Source of the DNA: a bacterium
Lineage (GTDB): Bacteria; UBA8248
Length of the DNA stretch: 64,000 nt
Reading direction: 5' to 3'
NCBI GenBank assembly: GCA_022828125.1
Contig: JAJEJD010000020.1
Span: 558,001 to 622,000 of the forward strand
Shown here one piece after another: positions 25,235 to 33,945 of this stretch. Under the pieces are notes generated by a model. The model saw only the letters and a program-made list of their open reading frames with translations, was not told the origin of the DNA and ran no database searches. The position numbers were made by a program, and so were the translations under genes. The stretch's first letter is position 1. Every line of letters starts with the position of its first letter.

Positions 25235-26316
25235 CTCAGCTTCAGCGTCGCCAAACTCATCAGGGCCAAAACGACCGCCACTATCCAGAAACGGACCGTC
25301 ACCTTGGGTTCGGACCAACCCTCCTCCTCGAAGTGGTGATGCAGCGGCGCCATGCGGAACACGCGCCTGCCGGTGGTCTTGAAGGAGATCACCTGCACGA
25401 TGACCGAGAGCGTCTCCAGGACGAACAAACCGCCCACCAGAAACAGGAGAAGTTCCTGCTTGATCGCCAACGCCACCGTGGCCAGCAGTGCGCCCAGAGA
25501 GAGAGCGCCCACGTCGCCCATGAACACCTGCGCCGGATATGCGTTGAACCACAAGAATCCGAGCCCCGCGCCGAACATCGCCCCGCAGACGATGGCCAGT
25601 TCCCCCGCGCCCCGCACATGGAGGATGAGTAAATACTTCGAGATGCCCGCATGTCCCGAGACATAGCTGAAAACGAGATAGGCCCCTGCAGCTATCAGCA
25701 GCGGGCCGATGGCGAGGCCGTCCAGACCGTCCGTGAGATTCACGGCGTTGCTCGTCGAAACGACGACGAGGGCGGCGTAGGGCACGAACCATATCCCGAT
25801 GTCGGGCTGTACGTTCTTGAAAAAGGGAAACATGACGACGGGCTTGAAATCCACTCCCACGAATCCGCCATAAAGGGCGTATCCCACGGCGAGGCCAATG
25901 ATTCCCTGGGCCAGAAATTTTACGGTAGGCCTCACGCCGTTTTTGTCGTTCAACATCACTTTCTTGTAGTCATCCCAGAAGCCCAGAAGACCGTAGGCGA
26001 GCAGGACGAAGAGGGCGAGCCAGATATAACCGTTTGCCAGGTCGTTCCACAGCAGAACCGGCACCGCCACGCACAAGAGGATGAGAAGACCCCCCATCGT
26101 CGGCGTTCCTTTTTTGGCCATGTGAGTCTGGGGGCCGTCGTCGCGGATGACTTCGCCGATTTGACGCTCCTGGAGATACCGGATGAGGCGAGGCCCCAGC
26201 AACAGCGATATGACGAGGGCGGTGAGCACCGCCATCGCTGTCCTGAACGTGATGAAACGAAACACGTTGAGCCCTGAAATCGTCTGACTCAAAGAAATGA
26301 AAGCGGAATAGAGCAT
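25231..26316 (-). CDS. mraY: phospho-N-acetylmuramoyl-pentapeptide transferase
   Basis: A 361-residue polytopic inner-membrane enzyme that makes lipid I from undecaprenyl phosphate. Catalytic features: GTPTMGGLLIL, the aspartate pair in GFWDDYKKV, NAVNLTDGLDGLAIG, FNAYPAQVFMGDVGALSLG and MAPLHHHFE. About ten transmembrane helices are visible. It overlaps murF by one base (TGATG) and murD by four (ATGA). Confidence 0.97.
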   Translation of the reverse strand: MLYSAFISLSQTISGLNVFRFITFRTAMAVLTALVISLLLGPRLIRYLQERQIGEVIRDDGPQTHMAKKGTPTMGGLLILLCVAVPVLLWNDLANGYIWLALFVLLAYGLLGFWDDYKKVMLNDKNGVRPTVKFLAQGIIGLAVGYALYGGFVGVDFKPVVMFPFFKNVQPDIGIWFVPYAALVVVSTSNAVNLTDGLDGLAIGPLLIAAGAYLVFSYVSGHAGISKYLLILHVRGAGELAIVCGAMFGAGLGFLWFNAYPAQVFMGDVGALSLGALLATVALAIKQELLLFLVGGLFVLETLSVIVQVISFKTTGRRVFRMAPLHHHFEEEGWSEPKVTVRFWIVAVVLALMSLATLKLR

Positions 26317-27731
26317 CAGACTTCGAGTCCTTCAACCACGCGCTCCATCATCATCGAACGCGACCCCTTCACCAAAATCCAGTCGCCGGAGAGGAGCGCC
26401 CCGGCCAGCGCGGAGGCAGCCTCTTCCGGCGCCTCGAAATTCATGATTCGGGCGCCGTCCATGCCTGCGCGGCGCGCCTCATCGGACGCGAACCTCATCA
26501 GCGGCCCCACGCCCACGAACAGGTCCACGCCGCAAGCGGCCAGCTTCCGGCCCACTTCGCGGTGCGCGCTCTCGGCGAGCGGCCCCAGTTCCGCCATGTC
26601 GCCGAGAACCGAGACGAGCCGCCCACCGCCGCTGAGAGCGCTTGCCGTCTCCAGCGCCCGGGCGACGGAGGCGGGGTTCGCGTTGTAGGAATCATCCAGC
26701 AGATGGACGCCCCCGCGTCCGGGTATCTCGCGCGCCTGGAACCGCATCTCGGGGAGAACGGCCCGCGAGAGCCTGGCGGCCATTTCATCCAGAGGGACGC
26801 CCAGCGCAGACGCGCAAGCCGCGGCGGCCAGTGCGTTCAGGACGTTATGGCGCCCCAGCGCCTTGAGCCGAACCTCGCTCTCGCCGCCTGAGCAATGGAG
26901 CGTAAAGCGCGTCCCGTCGGGGGTGATATGAATTCCATCCGCCCAGAAGTCGCTTTGCGGTGAAAAGCCGAAGCGAATCACGCGCCCGCCCTTCGACTCG
27001 TATCTCTCGGCCAGAACACGGCTGTGCTCATCCTCGTTCGAGAGCACGGCAACGCCGCCCGGGGGTATCGCTTCGAGTATCTCGCCCTTCGCATCGCGCA
27101 CCGCCTCCACGCTGCCCAGCCCCTCGATGTGCGCGGGCCCGACATTCGTGATGACGGCGATTCGGGGCCGGGCGATTTCGGCGAGTCTTCTGATTTCACC
27201 GGCCTCGCTCATCCCCATCTCGAATACGGCGTTCGCGTGTTCATCACCCAGGCGAAAGACCTGATGCGGCAGGCCCACCAGATTGTTCAGGTTCCCCTGG
27301 CTCTTGCACGTCTCGCCTCCGGCGGAGAGCAGCGCCGCTATCATCTCCTTCGTCGTCGTCTTTCCGTTGCTGCCCGTTACGCCCGCCACGGGAATTGTGA
27401 AGCGGCTCCGGTGCGCGTATGCCAGATCGCCCAGGGCCCGCAGCGTGTCCGCCACCTCGACGACGAAACCCGCACCTTCGCCGGGAACGTCCGCGCCTCT
27501 CTCCACCATGACGCCCGCCGCTCTTTTCTCCACCGCCTGGGCGAGGAACTGTGCCCCATCGAAGTTGGGACCCTTGAGCGCGATGAACAGTTCTTCCGCT
27601 TCGAGCGTGCGCGTGTCCGTGCTCACACCGGCGGCGCGGGCGGAGCCGTCGCCTCGAACCAGACGCCCTTCCACGGCCGCCGTGATTTCATCTGCGCTGA
27701 AAACAGCCGTCATCGATTCCGCCCCTATCAT
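26316..27731 (-). CDS. murF: UDP-MurNAc-tripeptide--D-Ala-D-Ala ligase
   Basis: A 471-residue Mur ligase that adds D-Ala-D-Ala to complete the pentapeptide. Marks: GVSTDTRTLEAEELFIALKG, P-loop GVTGSNGKTTTKEMIAALL, EMGMSEAGEIRRL, NVGPAHIEGLG, LLDDSYNANPASV and GDMAELG. ATG at 27731 overlaps murE by 4 bp; a later ATG (residue 7) is less likely. D-Ala-D-Ala ligase itself is not encoded in the window. Confidence 0.96.
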   Translation of the reverse strand: MIGAESMTAVFSADEITAAVEGRLVRGDGSARAAGVSTDTRTLEAEELFIALKGPNFDGAQFLAQAVEKRAAGVMVERGADVPGEGAGFVVEVADTLRALGDLAYAHRSRFTIPVAGVTGSNGKTTTKEMIAALLSAGGETCKSQGNLNNLVGLPHQVFRLGDEHANAVFEMGMSEAGEIRRLAEIARPRIAVITNVGPAHIEGLGSVEAVRDAKGEILEAIPPGGVAVLSNEDEHSRVLAERYESKGGRVIRFGFSPQSDFWADGIHITPDGTRFTLHCSGGESEVRLKALGRHNVLNALAAAACASALGVPLDEMAARLSRAVLPEMRFQAREIPGRGGVHLLDDSYNANPASVARALETASALSGGGRLVSVLGDMAELGPLAESAHREVGRKLAACGVDLFVGVGPLMRFASDEARRAGMDGARIMNFEAPEEAASALAGALLSGDWILVKGSRSMMMERVVEGLEV

Positions 27732-29218
27732 CTCTCGTATCCCGCAAGGCGCAGCGCCGTGCGGGCCTCTTCGCGATCGTCGAACGGCGTACGCTCGGTT
27801 CCCAGAATCTGATACGTCTCGTGCCCCTTGCCCGCGATGACCACGGCGTCTCCCTCGCGCGCTTCGGCGACGATGGCCCGAATCGCCTCGCGCCTGTCCA
27901 GAATGCTGCGCCAGCGGCCGGCGCTCGCAGGCGCGAGAGCGGCGCCGGATTCGACTTCTCTCAGGATCGACGCGGGGTCTTCGGTGCGCGGATTATCCGA
28001 CGTCATCACCACGTAGTCGCTCCCCCGCAGGGCGGCGGCGGCCATGAGAGGACGCTTATTTCTGTCCCTGTCGCCTCCGCACCCCATGAGGGTGAGGATT
28101 CTTCCCTCCGTGACGGGCCGGGCGAACTCCAGCACGCGGGCGAGGGCGTCCTCGGTGTGCGCGTAATCCACCACCACCAGAAAGGGCTGGCCCATGTCGA
28201 CCTTCTCGAAGCGTCCGGGTATGTTCTCCAGAGACGCGACCCCCGCCGCCACTTCTTCGGGCGTCAAGCCCTGGGAGAGACAAGCCGCCGATGCGGCCAG
28301 GATGTTGCTCAGGTTGTGGCGGCCGATGAGCGCCGTTTCGACCCTCACCCTTCCGGCGGGCGTCAGCATCTGGAAACGCATGCCCGAAGAGGAGCTCGAA
28401 AGATCCTCCACGCCCAGGTCCGCCCCGGAGCCGGCGGCGTACGTCCAGACTTGCCCCCCCGCCTCCTCGACGATTCTCCTTCCGTAGGCGTCATCGATGT
28501 TCACGACGGCATTGGCGGGCGCAAACTCTTTGAACAGTTTCAGTTTCGCCTGGAAATAAGATTCCATGTCGCCATGAAAATCGAGATGATCCTGGGTAAG
28601 ATTCGTGAATACCGCCGCCTGGAACTCGCAGCCCAATAGTCTATCCAGGACCAGTCCGTGGCTCGACACTTCCATCACGGCGTGGGAAGCGCCGGCGTCC
28701 GCCATACGGCGCAGATACCGCTGCAGGTCGGGGCCTTCCGAGGTCGTTCGCGGCTCCTCGAACACTTCATCGCCCACGCGGTAATGAATCGTCCCCATCA
28801 AGCCGGTACGCCTGCCCGAGGAGCGGAGGATCGCGTCGATGAGGAACGCCGTGGTCGTCTTTCCGTTCGTGCCCGTGACGCCGATGAGGGCCAATTCTCC
28901 AGAGGGATGCCCGTAGAACGCATCGCCGATGCGGGACAAGGCCTCGCGGCAGGAGGGCGCGACGAACTGGGGCACCTCGGGGGAGATCCCCTCTATTTTT
29001 CTCTCCACGACGAGGGCGGCAGCGCCCCCGGCGAGCGCGTCTTCAGCGAAATCGTGCCCATCCGCCTGGAAACCCGCCACCGCCACGAAGACGTCACCCG
29101 GCACGACGAGGCGCGAATCGTATGCCACGCCGGTGATTTGTGCGGAAAAATCTCCCGCGGCCCTTGCGCCGGGCACGGCCCGTGTCAATTCCTCGAATGA
29201 GGCGCTTTTCTCACTCAC
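27728..29218 (-). CDS. murE: UDP-MurNAc-tripeptide synthetase, meso-DAP adding
   Basis: A Mur ligase of about 496 residues adding the third amino acid. P-loop GVTGTNGKTTTAFLID, EVSSHGLVLDRL, NLTQDHLDFHGDM, DYAHTEDALARVL and, decisive for substrate, TSDNPRTEDP: the DNPRxE motif marks meso-diaminopimelate enzymes, so the wall is Gram-negative (A1-gamma) type. Three starts compete: ATG 29251 (overlaps ftsI by 19 bp, poor ribosome site), ATG 29224, and GTG 29218, which has GGAG 8 nt upstream. I use 29218 on that basis. Confidence 0.95.
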   Translation of the reverse strand: MSEKSASFEELTRAVPGARAAGDFSAQITGVAYDSRLVVPGDVFVAVAGFQADGHDFAEDALAGGAAALVVERKIEGISPEVPQFVAPSCREALSRIGDAFYGHPSGELALIGVTGTNGKTTTAFLIDAILRSSGRRTGLMGTIHYRVGDEVFEEPRTTSEGPDLQRYLRRMADAGASHAVMEVSSHGLVLDRLLGCEFQAAVFTNLTQDHLDFHGDMESYFQAKLKLFKEFAPANAVVNIDDAYGRRIVEEAGGQVWTYAAGSGADLGVEDLSSSSSGMRFQMLTPAGRVRVETALIGRHNLSNILAASAACLSQGLTPEEVAAGVASLENIPGRFEKVDMGQPFLVVVDYAHTEDALARVLEFARPVTEGRILTLMGCGGDRDRNKRPLMAAAALRGSDYVVMTSDNPRTEDPASILREVESGAALAPASAGRWRSILDRREAIRAIVAEAREGDAVVIAGKGHETYQILGTERTPFDDREEARTALRLAGYER

Positions 29219-29232
29219 GACCATCGCTCCGT

Positions 29233-31086
29233 TCAACGCGTCGCATCCCATGAAGCCGCCTGCGCCCGATCGCCATGCAAATAGCGGCGCACCTCTCTTG
29301 CGGCGTCCAAAATCTTCTCGCCTATCGTTCGATCTCCGTTCTCCGGATCAGCCCCAACGCGAACCCGAGGGCGCGAATCCGCCACCTGCAGGATCCTGGC
29401 TCCCATCGGAGGCACACGCATGTAGCGCAGCGCCTGCCAGGCGATTCGCCGCCAAACCGGCGCCGCGACAGTACCCCCCCATGCGCCTGCGGGCCCCTTG
29501 CCCTCATCGAAGATGACGATGAGGGCGAAACGGGGGTTCTCGTAGGGAGCGAAACCCACGAACGACATGATGAATTTCGAGCGGCTGTAGCCTCGCTGAC
29601 CCGGGAGAACCTTCTGCGCCGTACCCGTTTTCCCCGCGGCGCCGTAACCCGGAATTTCTGCCTTTCTCCCCGTGCCCCCGGTCACGACCTTCCTCATCAA
29701 AACGCCGAGACGCTCCGCCACGCGGCGAGAGAGAACACGCCTGAACTCCTGCCTCTGGGCCGGGAGCGTCTCCTTTTCGTTTCGTCCGATGGAATCGTGC
29801 AGAACGGGCCTGGGCATCAGGCCGCCGTTCGCCACCGCTGCCACAGCCATCACCATCTGAAGCGGAGTGACACCCACTTCCTGCCCGATGGCTACCGCTG
29901 CCAACGAGGTTTTCGACCACTTCTCCGGCGCGCGAAGGACGCCCCGGGCTTCTCCGGGGAAATTGATCCCCGTCTTGCGGCCAAAACCGAAACGGTGCGC
30001 CATGAAATGGAGCCGGTGCTCGCCGATATCACGCGCCATCTTGAATGTGCCGATGTTCGATGATTTCACAATCACCTCTTCGGCGGTGAGCCAGCCGTAT
30101 CCTTTATGATCCCGGAGGGTGTAGCGCCCCCTTCCAAACCGGTAGGAGCCGTTCTCGGCGAAATACTTCTTCGAGAGCGACTCGCCCGCGTCCAGATAGG
30201 CCGCCGCCGTTACGATCTTGAACGTCGAGCCGGGTTCGTAGAATTCCTGGATGGCGGGCTCTTTCCACAGGGATGCGCCGTAAAGTTTATACGTGTTGGG
30301 ATTGAACCCCGGCACGGACGCCAGGGCCAGAATTCTGCCGCTTTGGGGCTCGACCATCACCCCGATGGCGCGCCGCGCGCCAACGCGGCGGACCTGGGCG
30401 CTCAACTCTTTTTCGACGATGTGCTGAAGCACCTCATCGATGGTGAGGCGGACGTCCGCGCCCGGACGCGCCGGCACGAGAACCCTCGATTCGGGATGAG
30501 CCGGCCTGCCCTTCGCGTCGCGCTGGATACGAATGCGGCCCACGCGCCCCCCCATGTGCTCCTGGTAGGATTGCTCCACGCCATACATGCCCGCATCATC
30601 AACGCCGACGAAGCCGACCAGAGAGGATGCGAGTTCGCGCTTGGGATAGAAACGCATGCTTTCGGTGACGAAACCCAGGCCGTCGATCCCCAGTTTTTCG
30701 ATTTTTCCTTTTTGATCGGGATTGATTTTCCGCTTGAGCCAGACGTATCTTCTTCCGCCGTTGAGCTTTTCGAGATAATCCCCCACCGAGCCACCCAGAA
30801 TTTCCTTGAGCGCCAGCGAGACGCCTACCGGGTCGGCTACCACCCTGGCGTTGGCGAAAAGTGAGGGTGCGTTGATGCTCACCGCCAGAGGCCGGCCCCT
30901 CGCGTCCACGACGTCTCCGCGCCTGGGGCGCACCACGAGCGTGCGGCGCAACTGGCGCTCCGCATAGGCTACCAGGTGATCACGATCGCGGATTTGGATG
31001 ATGAAGAGCTTGACGCCCAACATGCAAAATCCGAAAACCACCAAGGAGCCGCAAACCATCAAGCGACGAGAGAAGCCCTGCTTCAT
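29233..31086 (-). CDS. ftsI: division-specific transpeptidase FtsI (PBP3)
   Basis: A 617-residue class B penicillin-binding protein that crosslinks septal peptidoglycan with FtsW. It has a short cytoplasmic start, one membrane helix (about 10-30), a pedestal domain beginning RPRRGDVVDARGRPLA, and a transpeptidase domain with active-site STFK (287-290), SSN (342-344) and KTGT (486-489). No PASTA domain is present, unlike Gram-positive homologues; a tail of about 50 residues follows the catalytic domain. It starts 37 bp after ftsL. Confidence 0.96.
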   Translation of the reverse strand: MKQGFSRRLMVCGSLVVFGFCMLGVKLFIIQIRDRDHLVAYAERQLRRTLVVRPRRGDVVDARGRPLAVSINAPSLFANARVVADPVGVSLALKEILGGSVGDYLEKLNGGRRYVWLKRKINPDQKGKIEKLGIDGLGFVTESMRFYPKRELASSLVGFVGVDDAGMYGVEQSYQEHMGGRVGRIRIQRDAKGRPAHPESRVLVPARPGADVRLTIDEVLQHIVEKELSAQVRRVGARRAIGVMVEPQSGRILALASVPGFNPNTYKLYGASLWKEPAIQEFYEPGSTFKIVTAAAYLDAGESLSKKYFAENGSYRFGRGRYTLRDHKGYGWLTAEEVIVKSSNIGTFKMARDIGEHRLHFMAHRFGFGRKTGINFPGEARGVLRAPEKWSKTSLAAVAIGQEVGVTPLQMVMAVAAVANGGLMPRPVLHDSIGRNEKETLPAQRQEFRRVLSRRVAERLGVLMRKVVTGGTGRKAEIPGYGAAGKTGTAQKVLPGQRGYSRSKFIMSFVGFAPYENPRFALIVIFDEGKGPAGAWGGTVAAPVWRRIAWQALRYMRVPPMGARILQVADSRPRVRVGADPENGDRTIGEKILDAAREVRRYLHGDRAQAASWDATR

Positions 31087-31123
31087 GGGCCAACCTGCTA
31101 TGGGCGGGAGGGAGAAAGGACGG

Positions 31124-31471
31124 TTACTCTACACGTCCAGACCCTGCTCTTACATACACTATTTGCCCGGGTTCCGGAAAAACCATTTCCAACTTTTTCC
31201 GCGCAATCGACTCGATGCGATCCAGCTGCCGAAGCGCGGCTATTTCGATTCGCAGGACGCGCCTGTCCTGCAAGAGCTTTTCTCTTTGGCGCTCCAGATT
31301 CGCCAGACGATACCCGATCTTCACCATCTCCAGATGCGGCCACACCAAAGCGGCGGCGCTGCACGCGATGAAGGTAATACACAGACCCGCCTTGAGCAGC
31401 GAAACGCCCGAACCGGCAGACGCCGCGCCGATTCTCTTTCGCCATCCGCCGCGGGTTTTCGGGCGCCTCAT
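31124..31471 (-). CDS. ftsL: cell division protein FtsL
   Basis: A 115-residue bitopic protein recognised by position between rsmH and ftsI and by architecture: a basic cytoplasmic start, a membrane helix (LLKAGLCITFIACSAAALVW, about 25-44), then a periplasmic leucine-zipper-like coiled coil (YRLANLERQREKLLQDRRVL). Sequence is poorly conserved in this family, so the call rests on context. It overlaps rsmH by 4 bp (ATGA). It should form the FtsQLB subcomplex; no ftsB is in the window. Confidence 0.87.
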   Translation of the reverse strand: MRRPKTRGGWRKRIGAASAGSGVSLLKAGLCITFIACSAAALVWPHLEMVKIGYRLANLERQREKLLQDRRVLRIEIAALRQLDRIESIARKKLEMVFPEPGQIVYVRAGSGRVE

Positions 31472-32391
31472 TCTACATCCTCCCCGAGGCGCTCGGCGGC
31501 GCGCAATTTTGCGCTGCGGCTACGCGGGTTTTCTCTCACTTCCGCCTCGTCGGGCCGGACGACCCTGCGGGTCAGGGTTTCGAGGGTCGGCTCCTCACCG
31601 CCGGAGAGTCCGCGAAAGAGGTTCTTGACGATTCTGTCTTCCAGCGAGTGAAAGCTGATGACGACGATTCGCCCGCCCGGGCGCAGGAGGTCCACCGCAT
31701 CGCGCAAGGAATCCTCGAGAGTCTCCAGCTCACGATTCACGGCGATCCGCAGCGCCTGGAACGTCCGGGTTGCGGGGTGAATGCGCCAACGCCTCCCGCG
31801 GCGGCCGCTCCTTCTGGCAGCGACCGTGGCGATGAGCGATGCGAGTTCATCGCATCGCCTCACGCCTCCATCCGCGCGCGCACGCCCGATGGCGCGCGCG
31901 ATGGCGCGGGAGTGGCGCTCTTCCCCATATCGATAGATGAGATCGGCAAGTTCTTCTTCCGGCAATTGATCGAGCAAATCGGCCGCGGTCGGCCCCTGCG
32001 TCCGGTCCATGCGCATGTCCAGAGGCTCGGGCGCGTTCATGCGGAACCCGCGGCCAGGCGTGTCGAGCTGCATCGAGGAAAGTCCGAGGTCGAACAAAAC
32101 ACCGTCGACCGACTCATACCCCTCGGCCCTCACGATGCGCTTCATTTCGCCGTGATGCGCATGATGAATCCTGGCGGCGTCCCCATACTTCGCCAGCCGC
32201 TTCTTGCAGATTTCTACGGCATCCCGGTCCCGGTCACAGCCGATCAACACACCCGATGGCTGAACCGCATCCAAAACCGCGTCGCCATGTTCCCCTCCGC
32301 CCAAGGTAGTATCTAAGAACACAGCGCCCGGAGATGGCGCCAGAAAGCGCAAAACCTCCTGAACCATGACCGGGACGTGAGATGCCGTCAT
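31468..32391 (-). CDS. rsmH: 16S rRNA (cytosine(1402)-N4)-methyltransferase
   Basis: An SAM-dependent methyltransferase of about 307 residues that modifies C1402 in the ribosomal P site. Marks: HVPVMVQEVLRFL at the start, DTTLGGGEHGDAVL as the SAM loop, GVLFDLGLSSMQLD, GFRMNAPEPLDMRMD, HPATRTFQALRIAVN and ISFHSLEDRIVK. I use the ATG at 32391, which gives a family-like start. A GTG at 32466 with a better ribosome site (AAAGGGGGAG) would add 25 residues of AT-richer, unconserved sequence, so the start is uncertain. Confidence 0.94.
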   Translation of the reverse strand: MTASHVPVMVQEVLRFLAPSPGAVFLDTTLGGGEHGDAVLDAVQPSGVLIGCDRDRDAVEICKKRLAKYGDAARIHHAHHGEMKRIVRAEGYESVDGVLFDLGLSSMQLDTPGRGFRMNAPEPLDMRMDRTQGPTAADLLDQLPEEELADLIYRYGEERHSRAIARAIGRARADGGVRRCDELASLIATVAARRSGRRGRRWRIHPATRTFQALRIAVNRELETLEDSLRDAVDLLRPGGRIVVISFHSLEDRIVKNLFRGLSGGEEPTLETLTRRVVRPDEAEVRENPRSRSAKLRAAERLGEDVE

Positions 32392-32490
32392 GCTTATATT
32401 CTCACCGCAAAAATGTTCCTCTGCGGCGTATTCGCTTGAAGTTGGTTTTTCCAGTGCGGCAAACACCCCCGCTCCCCCTTTGAGCCCGCA

Positions 32491-32940
32491 TCAGAATTCG
32501 AATTCGATCAAATCTTCAGCAGACTCCTCATCGGCGGCTCCGGATTCTCCATCCTCTACTTCCTCATCCCATTTCGCCTTGTCCCAAATCTCCAGCCTGT
32601 TTTCGATGCCCGCGACAACGGCGTCCTTCTCGATGGAAGAATTCGAGCGCAATTTCGCGGGCAGGAGGATCCTGCCCTGCCGATCGAACTCGCACGATAC
32701 GGCGCGGCCATAGAGCCTTCTGAGAGTGCGGCGAACCTCTTTGGTGGAGGTGGACAGCTCACTGAGTTTCTCGCTGAACTTGCGTTTCCATTCCCGAACG
32801 GGATAGACGAATATGCAGCCATCCTTGCCGAGAAGAACGACCTGGTCGCCGTAAGTGGCGCTCAGATGCTCCCTGAACCGCGCCGGAATACTGACGCGGC
32901 CTTTTGCATCCACCGATACCGGATGGGCGCTGATGAGCAT
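32491..32940 (-). CDS. mraZ: transcriptional regulator MraZ
   Basis: A 149-residue AbrB-fold DNA-binding protein that represses its own dcw operon. The two MraZ half-domains are visible, each with the DxKGR-like core: SVDAKGRVSIPARFRE near residue 9 and CEFDRQGRILLPAKLR near residue 90. An acidic C-terminal tail (last 25 residues) is longer than in E. coli. The ATG at 32940 has GGAGGTGCAGGAGAG upstream; a frame to 33018 would run back through the promoter and operator and is rejected. It is the first gene of the cluster. Confidence 0.94.
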   Translation of the reverse strand: MLISAHPVSVDAKGRVSIPARFREHLSATYGDQVVLLGKDGCIFVYPVREWKRKFSEKLSELSTSTKEVRRTLRRLYGRAVSCEFDRQGRILLPAKLRSNSSIEKDAVVAGIENRLEIWDKAKWDEEVEDGESGAADEESAEDLIEFEF

Positions 32941-32953
32941 CTCTCCTGCACCT

Positions 32954-32977
32954 CCCACTTTACCCCATATTTTCCCA
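32954..32977 (-). promoter_or_regulatory. MraZ operator: three TGGG boxes at 10-bp spacing
   Basis: Read leftwards, TGGG occurs three times, at map positions 32974-32977, 32964-32967 and 32954-32957, each start exactly 10 bp from the next, within GTGGGA/TGGGGT/GTGGGA. Direct TGGG-type repeats of one helical turn are the known MraZ target. They lie between the -10 element and the mraZ start, so bound MraZ should block initiation. Confidence 0.85.
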
Positions 32978-32989
32978 CTTAGGTTTACA

Positions 32990-33018
32990 TTTATACTCCC
33001 CGATGAAATATCTGTCAA
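32990..33018 (-). promoter_or_regulatory. mraZ (dcw cluster) promoter
   Basis: A near-consensus sigma70 promoter read leftwards: -35 TTGACA (33013-33018), 17-bp spacer, -10 TATAAA (32990-32995). Upstream is AT-rich (possible UP element). The start should fall about 7 bp further, just before the first TGGG box. Confidence 0.88.
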
Positions 33019-33176
33019 GGCGATAATTCAGAAAAGTTAGAAAAAACAATGATTTCTATAAAGAAAAACCAAGAAACATCTTATATTTTTTGGGCCCGTT
33101 CTGGGGAAATAATTTAATGTATAACTTTAATAAATTTATTTAATTAACTGAAATTAAAATTAAATTAAAAAATTAG

Positions 33177-33190
33177 TGGGGAGAAGTGGG
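33177..33190 (+). promoter_or_regulatory. second TGGG box pair, opposite orientation
   Basis: TGGG at 33177-33180 and 33187-33190, again exactly 10 bp apart, but on the rightward strand and about 160 bp upstream of the mraZ promoter, across a very AT-rich stretch (about 33040-33175). It may be an auxiliary MraZ site or chance; GTGGGGAGAAGTGGGG also lies only 40 bp from the 3-prime end of the CobS-like gene. Confidence 0.4.
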
Positions 33191-33228
33191 GGAATTTATA
33201 AGGCAGGACGGAAAAACAGAAAAATATT

Positions 33229-33945
33229 TCACCATGAAGAAAAAAGAACGAGCGTCATCGTTTCGATGATTTCGCTCGCGGCGCCGGGCGCATCTCTGAC
33301 TTCTCTCTCCGGTTTATCGAACAGTCGCTTGAGACCCCACGTGACGCACAGGGCCACGACGGCCAGGAACAGACCCCAGAACCACCCCAGGAGAAAGCAG
33401 AGCAGAAAAGACCAGCCCAGCGCGATATATCCATCCCGAGGGCTTGATGGCCGAGCGGAACCCCGACCGCCCTCTTCCGCTTCGCGCACCGATGGTGACG
33501 ACGCGATGAGATAGGCCATGGCCGAGCGGGCGAGAACGGGCGAAATCAAGAACGCAAGATTGCGCTCATACCCCTGGAGCTCACTCAAGGCAACGAATTT
33601 GAGCAGGAGCGCGCCGATGATGAAAGCAATGCCAACAGGACCCCCTGACCCTTCTCTTACATGGTTTTCTGGCCCCAGCGCGTCCGCGAAATCCGACATT
33701 CCGCCCAGGGAGTTACCCCGGGTCAAGGCGATGAGGACGACGATGAGCAGGGCGCTCCGCACGGGTACGGAAAAAGCGCCGGCGAGCGCCCAGTCCAGGG
33801 CGATGAGGATCGCCCCGATAAGGAGACCGACGAACGGAAAACGCACGAGCGCACGCGCCATATCTTCCGCTTCGGTCTCCCGGGGCGCGCCCGGCCAGGG
33901 CAAAACCGTCAAGAACCTTACGGCCTGCGCAAGCGCTTTCATCAA
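33229..33945 (-). CDS. divergent CobS-like (adenosylcobinamide-GDP ribazoletransferase family) membrane protein
   Basis: A 238-residue membrane protein with about six hydrophobic segments. It aligns by eye with cobalamin-5-phosphate synthase: AVRFLTVLP at the start, LTRGNSLGGMSDFADALG where CobS has the GGLHLDGLADTADGL-type motif, VREGSGGPVGIAFI for MRDSRxGxxG, and RDAPGAASEIIE for the final GDxxGAxxE region. The first Asp-containing element (HLDG) is SLGG here, and other charged positions differ, so activity is doubtful or altered. No other cobalamin gene is nearby. It sits alone between panB and the mraZ promoter. Confidence 0.7.
   Translation of the reverse strand: MMKALAQAVRFLTVLPWPGAPRETEAEDMARALVRFPFVGLLIGAILIALDWALAGAFSVPVRSALLIVVLIALTRGNSLGGMSDFADALGPENHVREGSGGPVGIAFIIGALLLKFVALSELQGYERNLAFLISPVLARSAMAYLIASSPSVREAEEGGRGSARPSSPRDGYIALGWSFLLCFLLGWFWGLFLAVVALCVTWGLKRLFDKPEREVRDAPGAASEIIETMTLVLFSSW

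Noticed and set aside
25235-25792. N-terminal extension of the murD frame through mraY
   Set aside because: Arginine/glycine-rich filler in another frame of mraY; MurD homology begins at 25234.
33176-33514. Rightward open frame beginning beside the distal TGGG boxes
   Set aside because: It runs antisense to the CobS-like gene and shows no protein-like features; the boxes are better considered with mraZ.
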